Source of the DNA: Spirodela intermedia | Taxonomy: Eukaryota; Streptophyta; Magnoliopsida; Alismatales; Araceae | Length of the DNA: 64,000 nt | NCBI GenBank assembly: GCA_902729315.2 | Contig: LR746270.1 | Location: forward strand, 422,501-486,500 | Direction of reading: 5' to 3' | Shown: positions 33,165-45,176 of the stretch, in pieces | Position numbering within the stretch: the first letter of the stretch is position 1 | Layout of the letters: each line of letters starts with the position of its first letter | Notes under the pieces: generated by a model | The model's database searches: none | The model's input: only the letters and a program-made list of their open reading frames with translations | Told to the model about the DNA's origin: nothing | Program-made: the position numbers and the translations under genes

Positions 33165-34679
33165 ATGGATCCGTCGGTGCTGCTGATGCTGTCCAACCTC
33201 CTGCACCTCCACAACCACCTGGATCCCCTCCTGTCCGACTCCGCCACCCCCTCCTCAGCGAACCTCGCCGCCGCCGCTTCCTCCTCGCCATCGTCTCTCT
33301 ACTGCTCCTCCTCCCCGGCCCCTCTCCTCTTCCTTGCCATTGCCTCCGTCCTCTCCTACGCCTCCTCCGCCGCCGGGGACCACGGCGGAAGCAACCGGCG
33401 CCGGCGCCGGCGCCGCCGATCCTCCACCTCCCCGGGCGGCTCCTCCTCCTCGTCCCCTCCGCCGGCGAACCCCCCCGCTCCGACGGCGGCGCCGTCCTCC
33501 TCCGACGCCCCTCCGGGGCTGTCGGCCTTCCAGTCCCTCTCCTCCGACCGGATCTGGTCCATGGATCCCGCCGCCCGCGACGTGCGGTGGCGCTCCCACT
33601 ACGGCCTCTCCTATCCGGTCTTCGCCACCCTGGTGGAGCACCTCGAGCCCCACCTGCGCGGAGGCGCCCTCCCCATCCCCGCCGACTACGCCGTCTCCGT
33701 CGCCCTCACCCGCCTCTCCCGGGGCCTCTCCCCTCGCTCCCTGGCCCGTCACCACCAGCTCCCCCCAACCCTAATCTCCAAGGTCACCAACGCTGTTACT
33801 CGCCTCCTCTCCACCAAGCTCTACCCTGACTACGTCCGCATCCCCTCCGGCCACCGCCTCCTCCAGACCATCCAGTCCTTCCGCGACCTCACCTCCCTCC
33901 CCAACCTCTGCGGCGCCCTCGACGGCTCCCCCATCAAGCTCCGCCGCCGCCCCCCTTCCCCTCCTTCCCCTCACAGCGGCGGTGGTGATTCCGCCGCCGC
34001 CGCCGGCGGAGATGACGACGACGCCTACCAGTGCCGACACGGGTACCCCGCCGTGCTCCTCCAGGTGGTCGCCGACGCGAGGAAGATCTTCTGGGACGTC
34101 TGCGTCAAGGCCCCCGGGTCCTCCGACGACGCCTCCCACTTCCGGGACAGCCTCCTCTACCGCCGCCTCACCGCCGGCGAGATCCTGCGCGACGCCGCAG
34201 CCGTCCCCGTCCGGGGGCACCAACTGCGGCCCTACGTCGTCGGCGACTGGGCCTACCCTCTGATGTCCTTCCTCCTCACCCCCTTCACCTCCGACGGGAA
34301 CGGCTCGCCAGCACAGAACGCCTTCGACGCCGCCGTCATGAAGGGCCGCGCTGCCTCCGTGGAGGCGGCGCTGGGTCTGCTCAAGGGCCGGTGGCGCATC
34401 CTCAGGGACCTCAACGTGGGCATCGACCACGCTGCGCAAACCGTGGTCGCCTGCTGCGTGCTCCACAACATGTGCCAGATCGCCGGAGAACCAGAGGACG
34501 AGGACGTCTACATGTGGAGGGACCCCAAGGAGAGCGCACCGGCGGCGAGGGCTCTGGACAGCGAGAGGGCGCTCTTCTACTCCGGCGAGAGCCTCAGGCA
34601 GGCCATCGCCGACGACCTCTACGAGAGGCAGCAGAGGCTCTCCGGTGGCGCCCCCGCCCCCGCCCCTGCTTCGAGGTAG
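33165..34679 (+). CDS. Domesticated PIF/Harbinger transposase-derived protein (HARBI1/ALP-like)
   Basis: Intronless 504-residue protein from ATG 33165. An in-frame ATG at 32976 would add 63 residues of Pro-rich, poorly conserved sequence. The N-terminal ~150 residues are low-complexity Ser/Pro/Arg. The DDE_Tnp_4 nuclease domain follows, from about WRSHYGLSYPVF to the C-terminus. Catalytic-type residues are present: D253 in CGALDGSPIKL, D361 in VVGDWAYPL and E400 in VEAALGLLKGRW. The D-D spacing is enlarged by a Ser/Gly/Asp-rich insert. No terminal inverted repeats, Myb-like partner ORF or target duplications were noticed, so it looks like a resident host gene, similar in memory to Arabidopsis At3g19120. 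Relatives ALP1/ALP2 are PRC2-associated. Function here is unknown. Confidence 0.88.
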   Translation: MDPSVLLMLSNLLHLHNHLDPLLSDSATPSSANLAAAASSSPSSLYCSSSPAPLLFLAIASVLSYASSAAGDHGGSNRRRRRRRRSSTSPGGSSSSSPPPANPPAPTAAPSSSDAPPGLSAFQSLSSDRIWSMDPAARDVRWRSHYGLSYPVFATLVEHLEPHLRGGALPIPADYAVSVALTRLSRGLSPRSLARHHQLPPTLISKVTNAVTRLLSTKLYPDYVRIPSGHRLLQTIQSFRDLTSLPNLCGALDGSPIKLRRRPPSPPSPHSGGGDSAAAAGGDDDDAYQCRHGYPAVLLQVVADARKIFWDVCVKAPGSSDDASHFRDSLLYRRLTAGEILRDAAAVPVRGHQLRPYVVGDWAYPLMSFLLTPFTSDGNGSPAQNAFDAAVMKGRAASVEAALGLLKGRWRILRDLNVGIDHAAQTVVACCVLHNMCQIAGEPEDEDVYMWRDPKESAPAARALDSERALFYSGESLRQAIADDLYERQQRLSGGAPAPAPASR

Positions 34680-34810
34680 GTGACGACAACCCACGAGGAT
34701 TCTTTTGGCAGAAGAAGAGAATCTCGCCATGTACAAAGGCTTCTGAATCCATCCTCTACCAACTGATCATATCCCGGACGCTCCTGTTACCCTAGTTCAT
34801 CGAGTATTAA

Positions 34811-34843
<33 letters not shown>

Positions 34844-35369
34844 CGATATTGTTCTTCTCGTATTTCCCCCTTTTAGATGATCCCCGCCGCCCTCTTCGCC
34901 CAGCTCTGCTCAGAATGCATGTTCTTCCTGGATTCTCCCGACGGGATGCTCCGACTTCAGACGAGATTTTTTAGCACAGAAATGGGGAGAAGTCTGAGAA
35001 GAGGAAGAAGAAGCAGAAGAAGAAGCTCAGAAAACCCCGGTGAGATGAGATCAATCCGGCTTGGACAAAGTCGAAGGTTTTGACCTCATCCTCTCCCATT
35101 TTCTTGGAAATATAGAGCTACATGTCGCCTATCGCTCACCTGGGTAGAATCATCCTTCCCAGACCTTTCTTTGCGGAATTCATGCCCCCCGAGCATGATA
35201 AGCCTGCTGATTCTCTGAGATTCTGCAAGTCTTCAGCTGCTCTGACGGCATTGGATTCCTCGGATGAACAAACAGTGGCAATTTTGAATCCCTTCTCCTG
35301 CTTTTTTGGAGGGATTCATCATCTTACTATCGGCTTCGGGGAAAATTTCTTCTAGGTTGGCTGATAGGG

Positions 35370-35403
<34 letters not shown>

Positions 35404-37309
35404 ACTACACGTTGAGGGTAATTCGAATGAAGATTTCTATTATTCGGATATTTTTCTAATTTTTGTCATTTTTAGGGTAGCGCTTAATCGAGTTATTCGC
35501 AGAACCCTATAAGTAAAATAGTTATTTTTAAATGTACCCAATATCGGGCGTCGTACACTGTGACTCCGAGGTGATCGTATACGAAGGGTACCAACATTCC
35601 AAGTATAATAAAGTATTGAACTCTTAACGAAGCCCCGGCGGGGAGGTGGGGAAAAATTACTATTAGGTCCCTAAAAATGATTTTTTTGTCTATTGGCCCT
35701 CAGAGAAGGGTGGGGGAGATGGTTCGTGGTAGGGGAGCGTCCCGCCGAGTTTCGTCTTAACCGAAACGGACCCGAGTCCGGCCCGTTGACCGCCCGCCGC
35801 AACCAGCCGTCTCGCGGGGGTGGCTCCTAAAATCGCAGCCGCCGCCATCCTTCCTGGCTGCGGCACAAAAGTCCTCTTCCTCCTCCTACTTGCAGTGGGG
35901 CTCCCCTGGTTCGTCCCCCCCCCCTCCCCCTCCTTTCTCCTCCGCCGCCGCCTCGCTTGCCGGCCGCCGGAGGGGCGGAGATCATCGTCGCCGCCGCTCC
36001 AGAGGGAGTGCCGCTCGCCTGCTGGCTGACCTCCGCAAAGAAGGTTTTCCCCCTCCACCTCTCCGGCTTGCTTCTCCGTTCGCGGGTTTTGAATCTCGTG
36101 ATTCGTCACTCCTAGGGATTTTCCCGCAGATCACAGTGTTGTTGCCTCCCCCACGCACTCGCCCCCAAGTATTATTCGATACCTCAATGCGGGGGTTCGT
36201 TGGGTGTATTCGGCGGCGAGTAGTTTCAGAGTGCCGTCGTTAACGTGCTCGGAGATGGTCGGCAACTCGTCCGCCGCCGTCGGTAGTCATTGCCATGTCT
36301 CGAATACCGTGTATCCTGCCATCAACTCGGAAAAATCCATCCCACGCATAATTTTCCTTGTATTCTTCCGTCTGGGGTATTTCTCGTTATCTTTTTCGAC
36401 CTGGGGGTATGCTTCGCAAAATCTTGTGATTCACTATTTATTCGTCTATCGTCCTCGATTTTTCAACATCCGTTCCCCGAGCCCTGGTAGGGTTAGAATT
36501 TCTACCCAGGATGAATGCTCTGCGATCTTCAAAGTCGTTATCGTGGCCGAGCGCTACTTGTCTGATTCACGCGACATTCTTCCGTGGGTTTGTCAACTCA
36601 TTCTCTCATTTATTTATTGGATTTGTTCAGTTGAATGTGGGTGAAGTGCCCTAAGAGAGGCCTGGATTTGGCCACTTGGTTCCGTGCATTGGATTTTTTC
36701 TCAACAACATTCTGACTCTAAATCAGTTTCCTTCTGCGTTTGCCAGTATGCATCCTGCCGTTACAGTAATTATTCACGCTGGAGTTCCTTTTTTTAAGAT
36801 TTCATGACGTTATTTTTTTTTTCTTTACTTTCTACAGCATGAAGGACAGAACTGATTATGAGCATAACTGTTAACTGAGAGAGATCATTTAGTTGTAAGA
36901 GATCATTTTTCTAACCTATTTTTTTACGTCACTGTAATTTCTAAATCCTTAGCTTATATCTTACGAAGAACAGAAAGGAGTGGGGAAAGCTTGTTTGATT
37001 TTTTCTTTTTAAGTTAGCTCATCTTTGTAATGCTCTAGCAGCAGCCATGTATTTATTCTATTCATGTGATGATGCTAGGCACGCGTGAGAAAAGGGTGAG
37101 AGGACTTCAACGGGTTGGTGATCCTGGTCTTCGCATGGTTTAGCTTCATATCTGACCGAAATCTACATTACAATTATTTCATGGTAGTGGTCCGAACTAT
37201 AGGTTTAATGAAATTCTAGTGTATTTACATACATTTCGCATTTCTGATGATATTTTTTCCCTCCCCTTGTAGATGAAAATGCTGTAAACCTGTCTTGGGC
37301 TTTGATGGA
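34680..37309. other. Intergenic plus likely MED19 5' leader
   Basis: Contains the 3' end of the transposase-derived gene, a CT run (34811-34837) and an AG run (35372-35401). A GC-rich stretch at about 35.7-36.05 kb could be the first, non-coding MED19 exon, followed by a leader intron ending at CTTGTAG (about 37272). Open frames here start with non-ATG codons and resemble nothing. Confidence 0.45.
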
Positions 37310-37350
37310 ATGGAATCAGAGACGAAGAAATTTGGGAGAGGTATCTTCTT

Positions 37351-37381
<31 letters not shown>

Positions 37382-38593
37382 TTATTATTATTATTATTAT
37401 TAAAATATTTATAAATTTCCCTTACTGATGCCCATAAATGGGTCCAAAGTTGTTCCTCAGTACTTATCAAATGGCTTGCTGAATTTCTGTTCAGGAAAGA
37501 GTCTCCTATTTATAAATATTTTGTGGAGAGCTCTCATCACATCTCCCACTACGGCGATTGAACAGTCGAAAACTCTCACTGCCATGTGTTGTATGGTATT
37601 ATTGACTAGATCATGCTCTGGAAGGAGGTTCTTGAATAAAAGAGTAAATTGAGGATGAAATAATTCCTTGTATGGGATGGGTTTGATTGGAGCTCCCCTC
37701 CCCCTTAAAAGCGAGCTTGAAGACATAATAATGTGCTCTGGGATAGATACTGAAATGAAGGGTGAGTAGTGATCATTGTTAGTTCCTTCAGGAATGGAAT
37801 GGTAAGGGTATTGAAGGTTGGCTTGAGAATTTTTGAGGTTGGGGTATGAGGCCTCAGGCCCACATCTGCGCAAGAAAGGGAACTCTTCATACACTGAGAG
37901 TTAAGAAATGCATGAGAAATCATCACAAAATAGCTCTGAGATCTCCATTTATTATTTTTTTTATTCAAAAATTTTCAACCCCGCTGGGAGCATTCCCTTG
38001 GGGGCATTCCATCCCTTGGAGTTCGTGAAGTGCCCTTTGGAGGCCACTACTAGACAGACAGACACGCTGGTGTCATGGGTACTGCTCACGTTGATCTGAA
38101 TGATTTATCCTGCAATCCATGGTATTTAATGATGCAAGATTTGAACTAAGAAAGTGTAGGAATGAGAGGAACGGTCAGAATTTTAGGCCCCGAGCTTGTT
38201 TGGTGGAGGGGAACGTGGTCAGGTCCGTTTTTGTATTGTGAAAGGTTTAATTTTTTCTTGGCTATGGAGATTGCTAGGATCTTGGGCATGGCCATGGAGA
38301 TGCCGCATGGAGAGCTTTATTGCTTTAATCATATGCTTCAGCAATTTACACCCTCTTTGTTATTATTCAACGCACAGGGAGAGTTCATGTCCTGCTCAAG
38401 GGAAAAAGAAAAAAACCTAGCTCGCCGTACTATGTTATCTTCCATATTCTCTTGCAAGCTTTTTCATAATTCACTGATGTCAACATGTATTCTCCCAAAT
38501 TTCACATGCTTTCTTTCTAGCCTGCAAACCTGAAGATTGATCGACGGATTCTATTATCGGCCATGGCCTCTTGCAAGCTTTTTAATAATTCAC

Positions 38594-38628
<35 letters not shown>

Positions 38629-39434
38629 TATCCGAAATTGGGCATGGTTGCTTGCAAAGAAACCCAACGATCGATTAAAGGGATGATATTAGATGGTCTA
38701 TGATCTCTTGCCCCGAGACATATCACTAGGAGGGCGGGCGCCTTATTCTTATCCGGTGTGGTTTTTCAGGGCCGAGGGAGCTCAACGGCGCGGTGGATCT
38801 CATAGACCACTACAAGCTGCTGGCTCAGCATGATTTCTTCTGCCGGAGGACTCTCCCGGTGCCCATCTCGGAGACCCATTACCTCCACAACGTGGCCGGC
38901 GACACGGAGATCAGGAGGGGACCTGGGATGGAGCTGGACCAGCTCTTCGAGACCGACTCATCCGCCTTGAGGGAGACCGCCGCCGCCGCCGCCATCCGCC
39001 CCTTTGACCTCGACACTCTCCGGCGAGCCTTCCCCCTCCGTGAGGCAGCCCCCATCGAACTCCCACCGGTAAGAGCCCTCTCTATCTCTTTCTAGATTCT
39101 AACTTCTCTCTCTAAATTATCTCTCTGTGGCGTCGTTCTCACCGGTCTGTGGTGAACTGTTGGGCAGGCGGAGAGGGGGGCGCCGACGGTCAGCGGGAAG
39201 GCGAAGGGAGAGCCCAGGGAGAAGGGGAGGAAGCATAAGAAGCACAGGGACAAGGATCGAAGCAAGGACAAGGAGCACAAGAAGCACAAGCACCGCCACA
39301 AGGACCGGAGTAGCAAGGACAGAGACCACCGCGACAAAGACAGGGAGAAGAAGCGAGATAAGACCGCTCACCACCACGACTCCAAGAAAGAAAAGGTCCG
39401 TCAGTGTCTGTTTCTCTCTCTCTCTAGACTCTCT

Positions 39435-39475
<41 letters not shown>

Positions 39476-39791
39476 ATATATGTTTCTCCCTTTGTGGGTT
39501 CTCACGCGGGAGTAATTCCACGGCCTCCTCTGCAGAAGCGGAAACACGACGGCGGCGATGACGTCTCGGACGGCCGAGAACACAAGAGGAGCAAGGTATG
39601 AGGTCTCTCTGTTTCATCGTCTACAGGGTGGGGCCCACGGTCAACGGTTTTTGAAGGCCCAGATCGCCTTTTTTTTTTTCTTTTTTTGATGGGGTGTAAT
39701 ACCGCGTAATCGGAGTTGTCGGATGTTGCAGGCCCTTTCAGAGGCGGCGGCGACGGCGCCGGCGCCGTCGGGCAGGCAGAACCCGCAGTAG
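37310..39791 (+). CDS. MED19: Mediator complex subunit MED19
   Basis: Five coding exons: 37310-37340, 38770-39068, 39168-39395, 39536-39595 and 39732-39791. The product is 225 residues. The short first exon (MESETKKFGR) was found by matching the phase and the family's opening residues; it joins to GPRELNGAVDLIDHYKLL. Further family hallmarks are HYLHNVAGDTEIRRGPGMEL, IRPFDLDTLRRAFPLRE and ELPPAERGAPT. The rest is a Lys/His/Asp/Glu-rich disordered tail (HKKHRDKDRSKDKEHKKH style) characteristic of plant MED19. MED19 sits in the Mediator head/middle and links it to RNA polymerase II and activators; in Arabidopsis MED19a acts in immunity and is targeted by an oomycete effector. Two ATGs upstream in the leader (37273 and 37305) are out of frame. 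Identity is firm; exon 1 is supported by phase and similarity only. Confidence 0.93.
37344..37402. repeat. (TTC)n(TTA)n compound microsatellite at a MED19 donor
   Basis: Begins only four bases inside MED19 intron 1 (donor at 37341), so length change would alter sequence next to the 5' splice site. Confidence 0.9.
38593..38629. repeat. (AT)n microsatellite in MED19 intron 1
   Basis: Nearly pure AT dinucleotide run about 140 nt upstream of the exon 2 acceptor. Confidence 0.85.
39436..39471. repeat. (CT)n microsatellite in MED19 intron 3
   Basis: Fills about a quarter of the 140-nt intron between exons 3 and 4; pyrimidine-rich on the sense strand. Confidence 0.9.
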
Positions 39792-40129
39792 ACCCGCTCC
39801 CGATTGGGCCACTTCCCTGGATTAATTTTCAGGCCGCTGCTCTCGGAGCCGTGTGGACGGCGGTACTGCTCATATCCTTCATTCTTTCTAACGTAGGATG
39901 GCGCCTGCTCAAGGCCTCTCTGGTTAGCCCTGTAAATTATCTCACCAGTAGGCTTCGTGGACCGGCGAGAGAGAGAGAGAGAGATAGATAGAGGGTAGGT
40001 GGCCACGTGGCCCGCCGTAGAGTGCAAATGTTGCTTTTATTAGTAAATTAGAAACCGCGATTCCGGGGATCCAGGAGCTGGCGACGGCAGTGCCGACCCC
40101 GACGCCGTTATTTTGACGGGGCTCGGAGC
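39792..40129. other. Convergent 3' ends of MED19 and GLTP1
   Basis: Only 338 bp separate the two stop codons, so the 3' untranslated regions abut or overlap. No other feature beyond a short GA run near 39970-39983. Confidence 0.6.
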
Positions 40130-40174
40130 TCAGGACGCTCTCAGGTCATCAAGGTCAACGCTGGCCTGCATGAT

Positions 40175-40234
<60 letters not shown>

Positions 40235-41665
40235 AAGAGAACAGGCGGAGTCTGAATGTCAACGGTCAGGGGTGGAGAGAGGGGCTTACCAAGAACCTGT
40301 GGTTCTCTTCGAGGAGGGGGTGGAAGGTACCGCAGAAGGCCTCCATGTCCTCTTTGATGTCCCCATTTCCGGCGATCACGTCCATGAATTTCTTCCTGTC
40401 CGGCGCCAGCTTCATCGCCACCTGCATTTCAAAGATCACCCATTGTCAATACGCTGTTAATATCCTTGACCCTTTTCTTAGGGCCTTAGATTGAAAGTCA
40501 ACGCCGAAGGAAGCCCACAAGCAGTCTGTCTTAATGGGCTCTGGACAAGCTCGACCCAGTTTGACCCCTTTCCTTAGGGCCCGAACTTGAAAGTCACCAC
40601 CCATGAGAAGAAAAGTTGACCCAAAAGTTGACCCTGGTCTCACATGACACACACTCTCTCTCTCTCGCTCTCAGGGTCAACGGCTATCTGGGCTGGGCCT
40701 TTCTCTAGGCCTAGGCCCAGGCCAGGCCCACTGAAAGCAAAAATCAGCAGTAGGGATAGATAGCCGACCGTGAAGGCGGAGCTGGCGATCCAGCCGTGGA
40801 ACTTCTTCAGAGTCTTGCCGTAGGAGTCCGTGCAGGCCTGGGCCATGGTCCAGTCCGGGTGCTGAAGCAGGTCGCGGAATAACTCCACCAAGAAGTCCAT
40901 CGCCCTAAACCAACCAGAAATTTCTAAAAAAATAATTAATACGTAAGTAACTAAGTAAATAAATAAATAGAAACGCACCTGGTCAACCAGAGGAGGCCAT
41001 TAGTGCAGCTTGATGAGCCCTTGGCGGTTTTAGCCTGAATCTCTTCCTGGACCATGCTGTACAGAAGCTCGTACTTGCCTGGATTTGAGACGTACTTCGT
41101 CTCCAATCTCTACGAAGAGACCCAAATCACACTAAGTCTGTTATTTTCTGGGGCAGAATGCTATGAATCTGGCGGAATAATCCTCTCAATGGCCTGATCT
41201 ATGGGAAGCTAAGCAGAGGGTCTGTTTTTTTTTTTTTCTCTCTCATTAAATAATTTTTTTCAAAGGGAAAAATATAAATTCTGGAGATAATCTACCGTGA
41301 TGTTTCCACCGATGTCGGATTTCACGAGAGCCATGGCAGTCCCAAACTTGTCTGTCAGCAAAAACATGTGATAAAGTGTCAGAAAATGAAAGTCAATTCT
41401 TTTTCTTCTACTGTGATTCTCATCATATAGCCGAAGGATGATTATTTCAACGTTACTATTTCACATTAAGCCAATACATATATCAGATAAAATGTCCAAG
41501 AGTGAATTGAAAATGTTCTTCATACTGAATATCGCTGGGTATTAAAAATCAGAGATTAACAGCTGTAATACTGATTGTGTGGCTATAAGGAGAAAAATCT
41601 TAAATTTTTATGACAATGTAATGGGCCCAGTAGTGAGTGTTTTACGTGGAGGAGCTCACTTAGGA

Positions 41666-41712
<47 letters not shown>

Positions 41713-43952
41713 AGTTTGGGGTAGGCTACTTTTCAAATTAACCTCGGTGCAGGACATTAGCCTTCCTGGTTTTTGGAATATGGAGAACACATCCTTGTAG
41801 AAGTCAATAATACTATGGCCGTTCTGTTTGTCGGTATACTTGTCACCTGTCTCAGTTTTAACTTTGCTATCCCGAGGGTCTTTCTGGCTGACCAGGATCC
41901 TTAAAGGAATAATAACATTATTAGGAAGATAAATTGGCTTGTTTATGTATACGAAGACAAAGAAGAATGATTTTTTAAAGAGACCTTCGATATGCTTCAA
42001 GAATATTTTTAAAGAGAAAATAAAGTAAAAATGACACCAAACGTAGACTGAGGAAAATGGGAAGATAAATGTTCATCCATATTCCATTATGAATCTGATT
42101 CCCTTCATAGACAGCATGAGAATATAGAATAAAGTGGCGATAGATTAAGAAGCTGGTTTCTCTGCAAGAACAGGAACGCTGTTGCACAAAAATCATACGT
42201 TTTCCTCTCACCAAGAAGTTCATATACCACTAATATTTCTCTAAAATGTCCAAATCTCCAAGAGCCTTGTGGATAATGATACAGAACTCTTTATAGCCCA
42301 TTCACTACAAGCCACTTTGCCTCTAACATAATATCTAAATTCAATATCTGCCCTTCAGGTTGGTTCCTCCAGGCCACAAGAAAAAAATATTCTCCATCGC
42401 TCGACCTCAAAGCAGCCCACAAAAACGAAAAATATCAAGATCCAAATGGGCAACCTTTGAGCTCGTTAATGCTGTCCCACCTGGTACCGTCCTTTCATCA
42501 ACTCCCAACTTACTTCCCTGAGGATATCGCTGGCATCCAGAATGTCCAGGCTTAAGAAATTGTATATCATTTTAAAAATTTTATGGTTTTACAGGTTTAT
42601 ACTGGTCAACCTTTGTTCAGTGGGCGAAATTGTATTCTTCAAAAGTCTGGAAAAAAGCACGGGATGCTTCTCGTAAGATGTGACGACTGGATGGGCAAAA
42701 GAGGTGCTCTGTCCTTAAATTGGATCTGCTTCTCTATTTTTTATCTCTTAGCTACAAAGTTTGACGATTCATCCCTAGGGAAAAATAAAACTAGGACCGA
42801 TTTTATATTAAAACAAGGCATGCACAAAGGCCTTACGTTATTGAACCATGTTTATCAGGATTGCCCCTCATAACATAATGCCCTCCCTCCCCGAAAAATG
42901 CAGTGAAATGATGTGTAACGTAAACATGGGCCTTCCTATTATCTTGAGCAAGACACACAACCTATTGATATTAAATACATTTATTGCATGAGTACAAGTG
43001 CCCGGCACAATGATAGCCATTTATGGAGACAAGTCCAAGAGAGACCCTACCATGAAAAAGCATTTAAGATTCACTTAAGGTAATTCATCCCCACATTTCA
43101 GAACTATTTTTACACACGAGAGACACTACACTGTGGGACAGCAGCATGGGGCACACTTGGATATTTCTTACCCCCCAATACTCCTAAATACCATAACATA
43201 CGTGAATGCATTTTTGCCCATAGCATCATCAAACAGCACCATAAGTCATAACCTACCAGGCATTATGTAGTAAAGCACGTTTGATGAAATTCTTCTCTTT
43301 CTTTTTGAGCCGCCATATTAGTACCCACCTCATCACCCATATTTTTGAACTGGATGATTGTTTGGAACGATTGGATTAATAAATTTTATCTTAAAACTTT
43401 GACAATTAAAGAAACATTTTTCTATTAAATTTTTTTTTTTCACTTTCCTGTTGACATTTGTCCCAAAACCATTCCTCACTGTGACTCACCTGATGTACTG
43501 CAAAATGCTTGTTAAAACAAAAAAAACGTATGACGTGACTATAGACCTGATCTAGAGGATGGAGATGACACTGACTATTTCTGATTAACATACTTTGACA
43601 GTGGAACACTCCTAGGATGAGTAATTTTCAATGTGATAGCTCATCATAAGGGTTCATGCGACGGACGAGAATGAAAGTGCGTATTAAAAACTCGAAAATA
43701 TTCAGTATTTAGCTGAATCAGGGTATTGTCTCTCCGAAATGTCAGAAAGACACAAACTAGTGTACATCTGCCTACACATGGGTAAAGGAAACAAGTGAGT
43801 GATTATATGTAAGAAAAGTGAGAACAAATGTTACCTAAAACAGGAAGGATGAGCTTGCACACGTCCAAGAAAGGCTTGGTAAGCATCTCACCATTTTCTG
43901 ATTTAACATGCTTCATGCCCTCCAAAGAGGGTGCGAACACGGTACCTTCCAT
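40130..43952 (-). CDS. GLTP1: Glycolipid transfer protein 1 (GLTP fold)
   Basis: Six exons: 43952-43835, 41351-41296, 41109-40979, 40904-40769, 40421-40290 and 40165-40130. The product is 202 residues, the usual length. GLTPs move glycosphingolipids between membranes in the cytosol using an all-helical two-layer fold. Ligand-site residues by analogy with human GLTP (D48, N52, K55, W96, H140) appear as D52 and N56 in KSDIGGN, R59, W99 in NGLLWLTR and H138 in KKFHGW. Thus the sugar-headgroup site is kept, with Arg for the Lys as is seen in plant members. The N-terminus MEGTVFAPSLEGMKHVKS and the last exon (ASVDLDDLRAS) match Arabidopsis GLTP1. A leader intron with donor near 44506 and acceptor near 43975 is likely. 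Confidence 0.95.
40176..40229. repeat. (AG)27 microsatellite in GLTP1 intron 5
   Basis: A 54-nt pure run in a 124-nt intron, CT on the GLTP1 sense strand; it begins about ten bases upstream of the last acceptor (40166). Confidence 0.92.
40467..40600. repeat. Two-copy 40-bp imperfect repeat in GLTP1 intron 4
   Basis: Copies at 40467-40505 and 40561-40600 share TTGACCC…TTAGGGCC…TTGAAAGTCA with a few mismatches. Confidence 0.75.
41669..41711. repeat. (TC)n microsatellite in GLTP1 intron 1
   Basis: A 43-nt run, about 320 nt upstream of exon 2 in sense orientation, where it reads GA. Confidence 0.92.
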
Positions 43953-45176
43953 CCCTAGATCAAGAGCCTTCCACCTAGAATCAAAGACTGTTAGAGCGTA
44001 CATTCCGAATTCCCCAAAACTACAACATCAAACCGTTCTCAAAAGAAGATCGAAAGCACAGACACAAACTAGAAATTATGTAAATCGTAACACGACCCAT
44101 TTTATATTAATTAACCAGGGACAATGGTTTTTGGAACGATCAACTGATGAAGCTTTAGAGATATACGAAATACGAAGAATAGATAAAACTAAAATGCAAG
44201 ATCTGGTCAGTTCCCCTACCGTGTGGCTCCCCAATTTTCAGATCTCATGGTCTCACACAGATGGCTTTTAAAAAGCAGAAAGGGAACTTCAGAAAGGACA
44301 TTAATTAAATAAACATTAAAAAAAGAATAAACAAATTTGCGAACCTACCGATGCCAATGATACCAAACGAAATGAGCAAGCAACAAAGAATTCATCCTGA
44401 TTGACTTCCGAAAACGACACAGGGAGGCGAGAACAATGAGAAAGCAAAACACGCGCCCGCACACATCTACAGATCACAGGAAGGCCTCGATGAAGAAGAA
44501 TCCTACCTCCCGAGGCTCCTCTTCTTAGTTCCTCGCACTTGAACACAATCAGAACGCAGATGAGATCGTCCCCGGCGATCAGAACACAATCAGCAAAGGC
44601 GAACGAGCAGGAGACAAAAACTGAATCAGATAACCGGAAGGGACCCGAGGCGCTCGAGAAACCAGGAAACCGTCCCCGGCGATCGCGCTCTCCCTCCTAT
44701 TTATAAGACGAGCATCAGCAGCAAGAGATCGAACCAGGGAGAGGGAGAGAGAGAATCAGGAACCACGCATTCCCCGCTGTGCGAATCAGATGCCACGGTT
44801 TCTTTTTCAAAAGTACGCACACCAAAAATAAATAATTATCGAATAGTCAAAAAACCATTTTTAACAATACATATACCCTTATCACATAATGGGTGAAACC
44901 GATTCGGCCCAAACGAGCCCATAAATGAGTACACGCCAGAGATTTGGGCTTTTCTGGGCCAGAAAATAATTCTAAAAAAATTAACATATAAATTAATATA
45001 AGTTATATAATAAATTATTGCGCGCTCGTCTTCCTCGAGAATAATTCCTGAACAGGGAGGGATCAGGGAAAAGAAGCAGCAGGCGAAGGAAGAACGGCTC
45101 TCCCAGGTGCATTATTTCCATCTCAGATCAAAGTGATCCATCTTCTGGAAGAGAGAACAGGGAGATGGGACGGAGG
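43953..45176. other. GLTP1 leader and promoter; DCTPP1 3' region
   Basis: A predicted leader intron (about 44506-43975) and a GC-rich first exon (to about 44.7 kb) belong to GLTP1. Site II cores at 44906-44911 and 44955-44960 lie just upstream. The right end is the 3' untranslated region of the dCTP pyrophosphatase gene. No other coding sequence was recognised. Confidence 0.5.

Noticed and set aside
35820-36243. GC-rich open frames before MED19 as a separate small gene
   Set aside because: The frames rely on non-ATG starts or low-complexity Pro/Arg sequence; a non-coding MED19 leader exon is the simpler reading.
37457-37894. 145-codon minus-strand frame inside MED19 intron 1
   Set aside because: No domain or family resemblance and no splice partners; treated as chance or old repeat debris.
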